A DNA stretch of 59,181 nt from Filimonas zeae (GCF_014641615.1 NZ_BMIB01000010.1:1-59181), one strand, 5' to 3'; numbered from the stretch's first letter, positions 16,050 through 25,629 are shown. Program-made: numbers and translations. The notes: generated by a model from the letters alone, not told the origin.

Positions 16050-18593
16050 ATGGATAATAACTTTTCAGCCCAGGTTAAGGAGATCATATCGTTTAGCAGA
16101 GAGGAAGCACTTAGGCTGGGGAATGACTTCATCGGCACTGAGCATTTATTATTAGGTTTAATTCGGGAGGGCGAAAATACAGCTATTAAGATATTAAAAC
16201 AGCTGAATGTAGACTTATACGAACTAAGAAAGGAGGTAGAACTTGCTGTTAAGGACAAAACAGGTAAAAATATTGCCAATATAAACAGCCTTCCGCTTAC
16301 AAAACAAGCAGAAAAGGTAATACGCGTAACCGTGCTGGAGGCTAAGGCGCTAAAAAGTCCATTAGTTGAGACAGAGCACCTGATGCTTTCCATCCTGAAG
16401 AATAAAGAGAACATAGCTACTCAGATTCTGAGCCAGTTTGATGTTGATTATGACATTTTTAAAACTGAATTAGGTATGGTAAGAAGCAACGATCCCCGTA
16501 GCGAGTATACGGAAGATAATGAAGACGATTTCGAAGACGAAAAAAGAAGTTTCTCCTCTTCTCAGCAACGCAGCAAACAGGCAGGCAATGTAAAAAGTAA
16601 AACGCCTGTGCTGGATAATTTTGGACGCGACATTACCAAGCTGGCCGAAACGGGTGCATTAGACCCCATTGTAGGCCGTGAGGAAGAAATTGAAAGGGTA
16701 TCACAAATCCTGTCGCGCCGTAAGAAGAACAACCCTATTTTAATTGGTGAGCCTGGTGTGGGTAAAACCGCTATAGTTGAAGGCTTAGCCCTCCGTATTG
16801 TTCAGCGCAAGGTTAGCCGCGTGCTGTTTGATAAAAGGGTAATATCGCTTGATCTGGCAGCGCTGGTGGCCGGTACCAAATATCGTGGTCAGTTTGAAGA
16901 GCGTATGAAGGCCATTATGAACGAACTGGAAAAAAACAGAGATGTAATCCTGTTCATTGATGAAATTCATACCATTGTTGGGGCAGGTGGTGCCAGCGGC
17001 TCACTTGATGCCAGCAACATATTCAAACCAGCTTTAGCCCGTGGCGAACTGCAATGTATTGGTGCCTCTACACTGGATGAGTACCGCATGTACATTGAGA
17101 AAGATGGCGCGTTAGACCGTCGCTTTCAGAAAGTACTGGTAGATCCGCCAACAGTGGACGAAACCATCCAGATTTTAACCAATATCAAAAGCAAATACGA
17201 AGAGTACCATAACGTAGCTTATAACGAAGAAGCAATTGAAGCATGCGTGAAGCTGAGTGATCGTTATATGACTGACAGACTGTTGCCCGATAAGGCGATT
17301 GACGTTATGGATGAAGTGGGCGCCCGCGTTCACCTTAAAAACATCAACGTACCTCAGAACATTCTTGACCTGGAAAAACAGATAGAAGATATCAAGCAGG
17401 AAAAGAACAAAGTGGTAAAAAGCCAGCGTTTTGAAGAAGCTGCCGCCCTGCGCGACACTGAAAAACGCCTGGGTGAAGACCTGGAGAAGGCTAAAGCCAT
17501 TTGGGAAGAGGAAAGCAAACACAAGCGCTACCCTATTGATGAGGAAGCCATTGCCGAAGTGGTGAGCATGATGACGGGGATACCTGTAAAACGCATGGTT
17601 CAGGCCGAAAGCGAGAAGCTGCGCAAAATGAGCGATGATATGCGTGGTATGGTAATTGGCCAGGACGAAGCTATTTCTAAAGTAGTAAAAGCCATACAGC
17701 GTAACAGGGTTGGTTTGAAAGATCCTAAAAAGCCCATTGGTACCTTTATATTCTTAGGCCCAACCGGTGTTGGTAAAACCGAGCTGGCCCGCTCGCTGGC
17801 CCGTTATATGTTTGACTCGGAAGATGCGCTGGTGCGTATTGATATGAGTGAATACATGGAGAAATTTACCGTAAGCCGTTTAATTGGTGCACCTCCCGGA
17901 TATGTGGGTTACGAAGAAGGTGGACAGCTTACTGAAAAAGTACGCCGTAAGCCGTACAGCGTAATTCTGCTGGATGAAATTGAAAAAGCACACCCGGATA
18001 TTTACAATATACTGTTGCAGGTGCTTGACGATGGCCAGCTGACAGATGGTTTAGGCCGTAAGGTAGATTTCAAAAACACGCTGATTATTATGACTTCTAA
18101 CATTGGTGTACGCCAGTTGAAGGAGTTTGGTGATGGTGTTGGTTTTGCTACACAGGCGCGCATTCAAAGCCAGGACGAAAACAACAAAGCGGTAATTGAA
18201 AAAGCTTTGAAACGTACCTTCTCTCCTGAGTTCCTGAACCGTATTGACGATGTGGTAATATTCAACTCTTTGAACAAAGAGAACATATTCCAGATTATAG
18301 ACATACTGATGAAGGGTGTACTGAAACGTTTAGATACCTTAGGCTTTACCCTGGAAATTACTCCGGAAGCCAAAGACTTCATTGCCGATAAAGGTTACGA
18401 TGTACAGTTTGGTGCACGTCCGCTGCACAGAGCTATTCAGAAATACCTGGAAGATCCATTGGCAGAAGAGATTCTGAACATGAACGTAAAACAGGGCGAT
18501 GTTCTGATTGCCAACCTGGATAAAGAAAACAACAAGATTGTTTTTGAACTGGGAAGGAAAAAAGAAGAGTCCGAATCAGCCAACGTTAAATAA
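16050..18593 (+). CDS. clpC: ClpC-type AAA+ ATPase, Clp protease subunit
   Basis: An 847-residue hexameric unfoldase that feeds proteins to ClpP and refolds or removes damaged proteins in the cytosol. It has an N-terminal double Clp-N repeat (about 1-145), a charged linker, the first AAA+ domain with Walker A GEPGVGKT at residue 233, a middle UVR-like coiled segment (about 445-480) typical of ClpC rather than ClpB, and the second AAA+ domain with GPTGVGKT at residue 570. The C-terminal D2-small domain is complete. A terminator follows. Confidence 0.95.
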   Translation: MDNNFSAQVKEIISFSREEALRLGNDFIGTEHLLLGLIREGENTAIKILKQLNVDLYELRKEVELAVKDKTGKNIANINSLPLTKQAEKVIRVTVLEAKALKSPLVETEHLMLSILKNKENIATQILSQFDVDYDIFKTELGMVRSNDPRSEYTEDNEDDFEDEKRSFSSSQQRSKQAGNVKSKTPVLDNFGRDITKLAETGALDPIVGREEEIERVSQILSRRKKNNPILIGEPGVGKTAIVEGLALRIVQRKVSRVLFDKRVISLDLAALVAGTKYRGQFEERMKAIMNELEKNRDVILFIDEIHTIVGAGGASGSLDASNIFKPALARGELQCIGASTLDEYRMYIEKDGALDRRFQKVLVDPPTVDETIQILTNIKSKYEEYHNVAYNEEAIEACVKLSDRYMTDRLLPDKAIDVMDEVGARVHLKNINVPQNILDLEKQIEDIKQEKNKVVKSQRFEEAAALRDTEKRLGEDLEKAKAIWEEESKHKRYPIDEEAIAEVVSMMTGIPVKRMVQAESEKLRKMSDDMRGMVIGQDEAISKVVKAIQRNRVGLKDPKKPIGTFIFLGPTGVGKTELARSLARYMFDSEDALVRIDMSEYMEKFTVSRLIGAPPGYVGYEEGGQLTEKVRRKPYSVILLDEIEKAHPDIYNILLQVLDDGQLTDGLGRKVDFKNTLIIMTSNIGVRQLKEFGDGVGFATQARIQSQDENNKAVIEKALKRTFSPEFLNRIDDVVIFNSLNKENIFQIIDILMKGVLKRLDTLGFTLEITPEAKDFIADKGYDVQFGARPLHRAIQKYLEDPLAEEILNMNVKQGDVLIANLDKENNKIVFELGRKKEESESANVK

Positions 18594-18614
18594 GCTTTGG
18601 TCATAATAAAACAG

Positions 18615-18646
18615 AAACCCCGCTTGGAAAAGCGGGGTTTTTTTCT
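18615..18646 (+). terminator. Rho-independent terminator of clpC
   Basis: AAACCCCGCTT and AAGCGGGGTTT form a perfect 11-bp stem with a four-base loop, followed by a T-tract. It starts 21 bases after the clpC stop codon. Confidence 0.95.
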
Positions 18647-18738
18647 TTAATAAACCAACCAATCTATAACTATGAAAAAATCAAAATCAAGTGAAATAAG
18701 GTATGGGGGGGATGTATACTAATCTGTTTAATGTCTGT

Positions 18739-18978
18739 TTAATTCATGCCCATTATAAAGTGAAATGCGGGTAACTCAGTTGCCTGGTACAGCGCAAAGC
18801 TTTTTTTACGGTTTGTAATTTTTTTATGTTTGCGCATGTCGAATATTTCGTACGCGTTGCGAAACATAAAAAACGATGATGCAAAAGCAGTTATATCATT
18901 AATACGTCTTGCTTCCAGTTCCAGATTTTGCTCGCTGGTTTTGTTGTTGTACTGCACCAGCAATATTTCGTTTGCCAT
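18739..18978 (-). CDS. Hypothetical small protein (79 residues)
   Basis: I do not recognise this protein. It has an acidic-polar N-terminal half with a likely helix (NLELEARRINDITAFASSFF) and a basic middle (MRKHKKITNRKK), with no signal peptide or membrane segment. A frame on the other strand overlaps it, but it starts well inside a hairpin-poor AT-rich region and has less protein-like composition. The gene is isolated between two terminators. Confidence 0.5.
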   Translation of the reverse strand: MANEILLVQYNNKTSEQNLELEARRINDITAFASSFFMFRNAYEIFDMRKHKKITNRKKSFALYQATELPAFHFIMGMN

Positions 18979-19083
18979 TGTGTTGCCGTTTAATTACAAT
19001 ACAAGATTACACCACATTTGCAGTAAAGGGGGTTTAAAACAACTTAAAAGAATGTTGATATCTAATTAAAACAACATTTAGGC

Positions 19084-19126
19084 TAAAATAAACAAGCGTG
19101 CTAAACCTGATTAGCACGCTTGTTTT
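19084..19126. terminator. Rho-independent terminator, mainly for the permease gene
   Basis: A perfect stem of about 14 bp (AACAAGCGTGCTAA with TTAGCACGCTTGTT) has a six-base loop. On the minus strand it is followed by TTATTTTAG, and on the plus strand by TTTTG, so it may work both ways. Confidence 0.85.
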
Positions 19127-19154
19127 GTGCAGTAAATAACTGTATTTGTAATGT

Positions 19155-20585
19155 TTATGCACTTTCAGCTGCGGCCAGTTGCTTTTTTTTAGCGCCTATC
19201 GCCATATAGTAAATGGGGATGCCTGATAAAGTAATAAGCAAGCCGGGCCATGTAAAGCGTGGCTTATAAGCCATCAGCAGTATACAAAACGCAAGGCCCA
19301 TTACTATGTATACAATAGGTAGTACAGGATAACCGAAGGCTTTATAAGGCCGCTCTGCATCAGGCTTCTTTTTACGCAGTATAAATATGCCTGCAATAGT
19401 AAGCATGTAAAACACTACCACTACAAACGATATCATATCCAGCAGGTCGCCATACTTACCGCTTAAACTCCAGCAGCAGGCAAAGGCACATTGTATCCAT
19501 AAAGCAAAAGCTGGTACTGACTGGCTGTTTAACGTGCCCGCCTTTTTAAAAAACAAACCATCTGCGGCCATAGTATAGTACACACGTGCACCCGCCATAA
19601 TAAGGCCGTTGTTACAACCAAAGGTGCTTATCATAATCAGTAAAGCCATAATAATAGTACCGCCCTGTGCAAATATTACCTGTGCGGCGGTAACGGCTAC
19701 ACGGTCTTTATCGGCCGTGGCAATTTGTTGTAACGGTAATACTGCGGTATACATAATGTTGGTAAGCAGGTATACAACGGTTACGGTAAGCGTACCTAAA
19801 AACAGGCTAAGCCCAATATTGCGTTTGGGGTTTTTTATTTCACCGGCTATAAAGGCCACGTTGTTCCAGGAGTCGCTGCTGAATATACTGCCCACCATGG
19901 CGGCAGCAATAGCACCCATGGCAGCAATGGTGGTGTAGCTGCTGAGGCTGCCATCGGGCAGCATTTGGTTAAGGCTAAAGGCGTTTGTCCAGTTGGTTTG
20001 CAGCACGCCCTTATTCAGCGCCAGAAAGCCAAATGCAATAAGGCCAAAAATGCTTACCAGCTTGGTAAGCGTAAAAAAGGTTTGCAGGGTTTTACCTGTT
20101 TTAACCCCGCGGGTGTTTATCCAGGTAAGTAGTACAATAACACCGATAGAGGTAAGTTGTGCCGCGCTTATTTTAAAGCTACCCGAAGCAAGTAACACAT
20201 GGTCTTCGCTAAGGGCAGGCACTATATAGGCCGCAAACTTGGCAAAGGCCACGCCTACGGCTGCTATAGTAGCTGTTTGAATAACGGCAAAAAAACTCCA
20301 GCCATATAAAAAAGCAGTAAGGGGATTATAGGCTTCTTTCAGGTACACATACTGGCCACCGGCTTTAGGGTACATGCCACTCAGCTCACCATAACTAAGG
20401 GCGGCAGTAATAGTCATAAAACCAGTGATAATCCATACCAGCATCAGCCAGCCTGCGCCGCCCACGTTACGGGTAATATCGGCGCTTACAATAAAAATAC
20501 CCGATCCTATCATGCTGCCGGCTACCAGCATGGTGGCATCTAACAAAGAAAGAGAAGGTTTAAAAGCAGTTTCAGTTTGGTGCAT
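19155..20585 (-). CDS. APC-family amino acid permease
   Basis: A 476-residue inner-membrane transporter with about twelve hydrophobic segments. The family signature at the N-terminus, VAGSMIGSGIFIVSADI (about 21-37), provides the substrate carboxylate contact in the unwound first helix. GELSGMYPKAGGQYVYLKEAY and GEIKNPKRNIG are further markers of the APC/LAT group. The substrate is probably a neutral amino acid, but the sequence does not fix it. The gene is monocistronic, with its own terminator. Confidence 0.9.
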   Translation of the reverse strand: MHQTETAFKPSLSLLDATMLVAGSMIGSGIFIVSADITRNVGGAGWLMLVWIITGFMTITAALSYGELSGMYPKAGGQYVYLKEAYNPLTAFLYGWSFFAVIQTATIAAVGVAFAKFAAYIVPALSEDHVLLASGSFKISAAQLTSIGVIVLLTWINTRGVKTGKTLQTFFTLTKLVSIFGLIAFGFLALNKGVLQTNWTNAFSLNQMLPDGSLSSYTTIAAMGAIAAAMVGSIFSSDSWNNVAFIAGEIKNPKRNIGLSLFLGTLTVTVVYLLTNIMYTAVLPLQQIATADKDRVAVTAAQVIFAQGGTIIMALLIMISTFGCNNGLIMAGARVYYTMAADGLFFKKAGTLNSQSVPAFALWIQCAFACCWSLSGKYGDLLDMISFVVVVFYMLTIAGIFILRKKKPDAERPYKAFGYPVLPIVYIVMGLAFCILLMAYKPRFTWPGLLITLSGIPIYYMAIGAKKKQLAAAESA

Positions 20586-20768
20586 AAGCAGAAATGGTTT
20601 GTTACAGTGTTCGATAGCTTGATGTTTAAAACTAATGGCTGTAAGGCAACCATACTACACTGTTTTTCACCCTCATTGGCTTTATTTTAATGAGGGGAGT
20701 TTGATGCCGGGAGTTTGCAGTTCTCTGTTTTGATTTTTAAGTTTTGAGTTTTGAATTTAAACAGGGGC

Positions 20769-20806
20769 AAAAAAAAGCCGCTGCTCAGGAGCAACGGCTT
20801 TGTAAA
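20769..20806 (-). terminator. Rho-independent terminator of the cold-shock gene
   Basis: On the minus strand, AAAGCCGTTGCT pairs with AGCAGCGGCTTT (one G-U pair) around a CCTG loop, followed by TTTTTTTGCCCC. It starts 15 bases after the stop codon of the small cold-shock gene. Confidence 0.9.
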
Positions 20807-20821
20807 AAGAGGTGTGTTGGT

Positions 20822-21025
20822 TTATCCTACAACTTTTACGTTGATAGCATTGGGCCCTTTTTTGCCCTGTTCTATATCAAATTCCACAACATCGTTCTGT
20901 TTAATCTCGTCAATTAAGCCTTTCTGATGTACAAATGTTTCCTGTGAGGAATCATTATGCTTAATAAACCCGAATCTCTTTTCTTCATTGAAGAACTTTA
21001 CAGTTCCCTGAATTTTTGTGCTCAT
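20822..21025 (-). CDS. Cold-shock domain protein
   Basis: A 67-residue single-domain RNA/ssDNA-binding protein of the CspA family, which melts RNA structure. The two RNP motifs are present: KRFGFI (RNP1, with Lys-Arg in place of the more common Gly-Tyr/Phe start) and ETFVHQ (RNP2). The start is VKFFNEEK-typical and the length is standard. About 95 bases separate it from the next gene upstream, long enough for a structured leader, though I could not define one. Confidence 0.93.
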   Translation of the reverse strand: MSTKIQGTVKFFNEEKRFGFIKHNDSSQETFVHQKGLIDEIKQNDVVEFDIEQGKKGPNAINVKVVG

Positions 21026-21122
21026 ACAAAGTATTGTAGTGTATAATGGAGTACAATATACGGTTTAACTGCCGCATAGCTGTAAAAACTAGGGAGCAAC
21101 TTAAAATTATGACGGTACGGTG

Positions 21123-22067
21123 TTAGTTCTTCTTCCAGATCAGCTGGCGCATTTCCTTTTCCATCAGCAGCTGGCGGTGGTTTACGGCTGATGTGTAAGT
21201 GGTAAGCACCTGCTTAAGCCGGCCTTTTAAAGGCTGGTATTCACGGTGCTGCGCTATAGCATGCACGGGTACAAACGGAATAATGCGATTAGGCAGGTTT
21301 TCCAGTTTATCGGCGTAGCGGTTCAGCAGCTTCTTTTTATCGTAGTAATTGCTGGTGTTATTAATGCTGGCCTCAATATGCCGTATGTAGTATTGCGAAA
21401 AGTCTTTTTCATTATAGTCCATAGCCACCAGCAAATCAATCAGTGCATCATCAAAACGGGCTTCTATGTAGTTGCGGCGCAGTAATGCTTCCAGGTTGGC
21501 CAGCAGGTCTTCCGTATACAAAAAGCGATGCCAGGTAACACGTGTGTTTTTTTCCGGCCTGCATTTTCTTACCAGTGTGTTGGCAATGCGCAGCAGATTT
21601 TCATCCTGCACAAACAGGGTAAGTTGTTGCTGCACGGCGCGCCAGCGTGGGCACAGCTGCCGCATGTTTTTATATACAAAGGCGGCTGGTACTTTCATTT
21701 GCAGATAGTTACACGAGGGCCATTTGGTAACTATCGTTTTAATAGTACCGGTAATGGTTTCGGTAATATGCTGTAGAAATACGCGTTTTTCGGGAACGTG
21801 CTTACGCACAACCATAGCGTATTCATGAATCTGGTCCGATATATTGCTTATCTGTTGCAGGTACAGGTGTACCATAACAGGGGCGGTAAATTTATCTGCC
21901 TGGTGGGTGTGCACATGCAATTCCTCCAGCATGCTGGTGCTCATGTTGTTAACATCTATTAAAGTTTGCAGGCCCGGCGTCATTTTTTCCAAGCCCGTAA
22001 TCCTTACCGCCAAATGTTGTAACCTCATCAATGATGGGTACGTGTTTTCAGTAAATGAATGTTCCAT
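21123..22067 (-). CDS. Uncharacterised helical protein, paralogue 1 of a tandem trio
   Basis: A 314-residue soluble protein, probably all-helical, of unrecognised family. The C-terminal half (from about residue 165) carries a pattern shared with the next two genes: an IANTLVRKCRP-type helix, an Arg and Tyr some 15 residues on (HRFLYTEDLLANL), then FDDALIDLL, YNEKDFSQYYIRHIE. The N-terminal half is diverged. The frame is open to 22163, but I start at MEHSFTEN because its two paralogues begin with ME at the same relative place. The shape recalls RteC-type proteins; see findings. Confidence 0.75.
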   Translation of the reverse strand: MEHSFTENTYPSLMRLQHLAVRITGLEKMTPGLQTLIDVNNMSTSMLEELHVHTHQADKFTAPVMVHLYLQQISNISDQIHEYAMVVRKHVPEKRVFLQHITETITGTIKTIVTKWPSCNYLQMKVPAAFVYKNMRQLCPRWRAVQQQLTLFVQDENLLRIANTLVRKCRPEKNTRVTWHRFLYTEDLLANLEALLRRNYIEARFDDALIDLLVAMDYNEKDFSQYYIRHIEASINNTSNYYDKKKLLNRYADKLENLPNRIIPFVPVHAIAQHREYQPLKGRLKQVLTTYTSAVNHRQLLMEKEMRQLIWKKN

Positions 22068-22340
22068 GTTGTGCATAAACAGGTACAAATACGTTTTGGT
22101 TACCAATAATAATATTGGGGATACAAGCTGGCTTTTGGAAGGGGAGATTTGGAACAGTAACACCGCTGCTACTGTGACAGGTGGCTAAGTTAGTAGAAAA
22201 AATATTCATTTGATGTTTTGTGGATAAGTTATTTATTTAATGTGTAAACAACGGAAATGCCAAAAACAGGAAAATGCCGCTTTTTAACAAAATAAATTAT
22301 CTGCCAACTGTAGTTTAGTTATCAACGAGTTATAAAAAGT

Positions 22341-23249
22341 CTACTTGTTTTCCATGCTTTCGCTATGAAAATTAAGTATTTGCATCAGTAACATTTTTAC
22401 GGGTGGTAAAGAATCACTTTCTTCCGTAGCTACCGAAAAGCAAAAGGCAGGATTAGTGGGGCGCATTTTTTCAATATGGGTATAAAATTGTGCCAACACG
22501 TTTTTTTTGCTTTCACTGGAAGCAGCTATTTCCAGGCTTTTTTCTATGTATTGAATGTAATAGCAGATAAAATCATCATCATAGTATTCCCAATGCAGCA
22601 ATGAATCAATCAGTACCTGATCAAACTGTGTTGCGCGGTCGTGGTAGTGCAGCAGGTTAGAAAGCAGTTCCAGCATGTGGTGGTTATAGGCCAGCCGGCG
22701 CCAGCAGATGTTTTTGTGTTGCGAAGGGCGGCACTCTCTTATCACATTCATAGCTACCAGCTTAATATCTGTGTTGCTGGTTTGTTGTATCAGTTGCTGG
22801 TGTATGTAATGCCAGTTGCGCCGGTGTTCATGCATTTCCAGGGTTATCAGGTAGTCATGCACCAGACTTTCCAGCGGGTCGTAATTGGGGTAGTACACCG
22901 CAATGGTCATGGTTACCACCAACATTTTCTGACAAACCTCATCCAGCATATTGCTGCGTTCTGCATCTCGTTTATGTATCAGGTTACGGTAAGTATGCAG
23001 CTGATTAGATACCATGCGCACACCTTCCAGATAATGGTGAAGATGTGCTGCCCGTTCATTATGCTCTGCCTCAGGAATATTTTCTATAGATGTTTTCAGA
23101 TCGGTAATCAGCTGTTGCACCAATACCTGTGCGTGCCCCATAAGCGGTTGCGAAAACAGCGGCATTCTGTTTTCTACAATGTCCATTGCTAACAGTTTTA
23201 AAGCCGTTAGGGCATGCCAGTTCCAGTGCCTGTTGTATTCGTTTTCCAT
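22341..23249 (-). CDS. Uncharacterised helical protein, paralogue 2 of a tandem trio
   Basis: A 302-residue soluble protein. It shares the C-terminal pattern of its neighbours: TDIKLVAMNVIRECRP, WRRLAYNHHMLELL, FDQVLIDSLL and YYDDDFICYYIQYIE. The N-terminal half is His- and Leu-rich and predicted helical. I chose the start MENEYNRHW (seven residues inside the longest frame) because it gives exactly the 302 residues of paralogue 3 and the same ME start. There is no signal peptide. Function unknown. Gaps of about 270 and 285 bases separate it from its relatives, so each gene may have its own promoter. Confidence 0.75.
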   Translation of the reverse strand: MENEYNRHWNWHALTALKLLAMDIVENRMPLFSQPLMGHAQVLVQQLITDLKTSIENIPEAEHNERAAHLHHYLEGVRMVSNQLHTYRNLIHKRDAERSNMLDEVCQKMLVVTMTIAVYYPNYDPLESLVHDYLITLEMHEHRRNWHYIHQQLIQQTSNTDIKLVAMNVIRECRPSQHKNICWRRLAYNHHMLELLSNLLHYHDRATQFDQVLIDSLLHWEYYDDDFICYYIQYIEKSLEIAASSESKKNVLAQFYTHIEKMRPTNPAFCFSVATEESDSLPPVKMLLMQILNFHSESMENK

Positions 23250-23533
23250 AATTAAAGAAAGCTGGGGCATAGGTCAAAGTTTATAAAAAAGTAATGCTGA
23301 TGGCTTACAGAGGAGATGGGATAATGGTCAGAAACAATTGTTGCTGCGCTGGCAACAAGATAATAAAGTTTAACATATAAGTGCGCAAATTGTGCGAAAA
23401 CATCACTTTATCCGGTAAATAGCTTAATACTGCCCGGCAGCTTACTCTGTTGTATATCTGGCGGGCAGTGTTAATGAGCGATATTTTAAGAGTTTTCTGA
23501 GCTGATACACATGGCTATTGCTGTGCTAAGGCA

Positions 23534-24442
23534 TTACGATGCTTTAACCAATGTGTTATACCGGTCTAAAATATCTGTAAGCATTTGTTTAAAGGGGGGC
23601 AAACCCAGCTCTTCCGGGGTATGAAAGTTAAAGCAAAAATTACCGGCAGGAGCAGGAGCCTGCTTAAGGCGTTGATACCAGGGTGCAAGCGTTTGCTGCA
23701 TTTGTGCAAGGCTGCTGCTTTTGCTCAGTAAATCGGTAACCGTATCTATAAAAAAGGTTATAAACACTTCTTCATAATATTCTTCTTTCAGCAGCAAATC
23801 AACAAACTTATCGTCAAAATCAGGATGGTCGCCTTCCGCCGCAATAAGTGTTACCATGTTAAATAGCATTACTTCATTATAGCGCAGCCGGTTACGGCTT
23901 ACAACTGTATCGCGCTGTAGACGGCAGGCACGTACCACATTCATAGCCAGTAATTTTACATCGGTATGGTGCAGGGTTGCCAGCAGTGCGGCATATGTGT
24001 CCTTCCATAACCTGCGCGATCTTTGTATATAAGCAAATACCTCGCTTTGCGGCGCGGGCAGGTTGTTAAAATCCAGTGCCCATTTATCCTGTATGCAATT
24101 GATTACTTCTAACAGCCTGTCCAGTATAAAATCCAGCCATATGGCTGTACTCAGATCGTGTTTTTTTATGCGTTGCTTAAACTCAAACACTTCATTCATC
24201 TGTGCTCTTATAAAGCCAATATACTGGCAGGTATACAGTACAATATGTTCTGTACTGCTTTCGGCCGGTACAAGTTGGCTGTATTCGTTGTACAGCAAAC
24301 TGCTTAATGTTTCTACTTTTTTTCGTGTGTAAATGGTGGTGCAAAGGTGGCGCTGACTGGTGTTATCGTTTACCAGTTGCTGTAACTGAGTTAAGGCGTT
24401 TATATCAAACAGCCATTCCTCCAGGCCCGAAACGTTTTCCAT
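23534..24442 (-). CDS. Uncharacterised helical protein, paralogue 3 of a tandem trio
   Basis: A 302-residue soluble protein with the trio's shared C-terminal pattern: TDVKLLAMNVVRACR, a following Arg-Tyr helix (NRLRYNEVMLFNM), FDDKFVDLLL and YYEEVFITFFIDTV. It is closest in layout to paralogue 2 (equal length). The C-terminal tails also agree (FCFNFHTPEELGLPPFKQML against FCFSVATEESDSLPPVKMLL). No enzyme motif is visible. It is the first of the array in the direction of transcription. Confidence 0.75.
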   Translation of the reverse strand: MENVSGLEEWLFDINALTQLQQLVNDNTSQRHLCTTIYTRKKVETLSSLLYNEYSQLVPAESSTEHIVLYTCQYIGFIRAQMNEVFEFKQRIKKHDLSTAIWLDFILDRLLEVINCIQDKWALDFNNLPAPQSEVFAYIQRSRRLWKDTYAALLATLHHTDVKLLAMNVVRACRLQRDTVVSRNRLRYNEVMLFNMVTLIAAEGDHPDFDDKFVDLLLKEEYYEEVFITFFIDTVTDLLSKSSSLAQMQQTLAPWYQRLKQAPAPAGNFCFNFHTPEELGLPPFKQMLTDILDRYNTLVKAS

Positions 24443-24773
24443 AATTGGGTCAGATTTAATGTAAAGTACGGTGTAACAATGCGGCTAAACAGAGGATAAT
24501 GGATACAGGGGAACGCCTGTACCTTGAAAATAATATTTTTTTGACATACTCCGTATAAAAAACAGGATAATTAGTATGTGGTGAGACAAAAAACATAGGA
24601 TGCTGTACGATTATAAGATTGTAATATACTACATAACAAAAAAGGCTATTTACCCTCAAAGCAGGGGTAAATGGTCGGATGTTATGATAAAAGCTTACAA
24701 ATGTTCCGCCAATAGTTTAAAGTTGTTACATTGTTGCAATGCTTTTTTGCTAAGCTTGTTACGCGCAATTTTA
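24443..24773. other. AT-rich divergent spacer
   Basis: This non-coding stretch is upstream of both the paralogue array and the small coiled-coil gene. It contains a small hairpin (ATTTACCC/GGGTAAAT, 24648-24672) and long A/T runs. I see no convincing reading frame or RNA gene. Confidence 0.5.
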
Positions 24774-24805
24774 ATTGAGTACAGCGGTTAATACAGCTAC
24801 ATTCG
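24774..24805 (+). promoter_or_regulatory. Candidate promoter of the small coiled-coil gene
   Basis: TTG is followed after 21 bases by TACATTCG, one mismatch from TAnnTTTG, 33 bases before the start codon. Confidence 0.35.
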
Positions 24806-24837
24806 TAGTATTATAAACCAGTAAATGCTATAGCCAT

Positions 24838-25107
24838 ATGAGTCAAAACATAACAACACCGGAAGCGCAGGTGCACCACCTGGCGCAGGAACTGGCGGGT
24901 TTAAAACAACTTATTACCAAGGGGTGTACCAGTTCCGATGCAGGGTTGGATGCTATTAAAAATGAACTGGCCTTGTTAAACGAAAAGCTGAATCATCTTT
25001 CGCAAAAAGCAGAAATGCTGGAGGGGATGTTGTGCGACAGGGTAGAGAATATCTCTTCCCGGCTGGAAACGCAGATAAAAAGCGTTAAATATTTTTCTGT
25101 TCATTAG
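24838..25107 (+). CDS. Small coiled-coil protein (89 residues)
   Basis: A short soluble protein of unknown family. Residues 10-80 show heptad-like spacing of Leu/Ile/Val with charged residues between (LAQELAGLKQLI, IKNELALLNEKLNHLSQKAEML, VENISSRLETQIKSV), so it should form a two-stranded or longer coiled coil. Two cysteines (GCTSS, MLCDRV) are present. It stands alone between long spacers; the start follows a weak AT-rich leader, as is usual in this phylum. Confidence 0.6.
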   Translation: MSQNITTPEAQVHHLAQELAGLKQLITKGCTSSDAGLDAIKNELALLNEKLNHLSQKAEMLEGMLCDRVENISSRLETQIKSVKYFSVH

Positions 25108-25629
25108 CCATGCTGTAGTGCATGCTCCGGTATTGTATGAAAAACCATTTTTCAGTATTCAGTTAACGCATTTTTTGCCTGGCATTCTTCCGGGTAGCTG
25201 CTGCTTTAAAAGTCTTTGTCTGCTTTATACTGCAGTAGATATTATTTTTCGCGCGGTAACGAAATGCGGAAAACCTGCTATTAAAAGCCTGTTTATTATT
25301 GCATGAAATAAATTTATAACACCCCCGGCATGTGCTGCGTTTGTTTGAAAATTAGTAGTTTTTAGCTATGTTTTTCCAGTGCAAAACCACTATGTTTATT
25401 TTTTAGTCCTTTCTGCTAAACCGTTTATATAGGGCGTTTCAGCCTTTTGTTGTTTTCTTTTTTTCTCTTTTCGTAAATAGATGCGTGTGTTAATGCGCTA
25501 ATCTTGCACTTCCATTTACTCCGCTTCAACTCCACTTATGGAGCCTTTTGTCAGGCAACATTCATTTAATATTTAAAACAGCGTATTGCTCTGTTAAAGG
25601 GTATGCGTATAAAATAAGTAAACCCGGTT
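25108..25629. other. Long leader/promoter region of the HmuY-TonB receptor operon
   Basis: More than 500 bases without a credible gene. It is T-rich in the middle and holds TAATCTTG (about 25498-25507, one mismatch from TAnnTTTG). A short inverted repeat, CTCCA-ctta-TGGAG, lies at 25530-25543, about 85 bases before the first gene, and could be an operator. No Fur-box match was obvious to me by eye. Confidence 0.45.

Noticed and set aside
18830..19069. Plus-strand frame of 79 residues opposite the small gene at 18739-18978
   Set aside because: Its Ser/Leu/Cys-rich makeup looks like a shadow, and it runs towards the permease terminator; I preferred the minus-strand frame, though with modest confidence.
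21123..24442. Naming the three paralogues as RteC proteins outright
   Set aside because: The likeness is only in size, helix pattern and a few spaced residues; the RteC signature residues are not visible, so it stays a hypothesis.
25118..25306. 62-residue frame before the HmuY-TonB receptor operon
   Set aside because: It has only a GTG start, is Cys/Phe-rich with no family character, and lies in a region better explained as leader.
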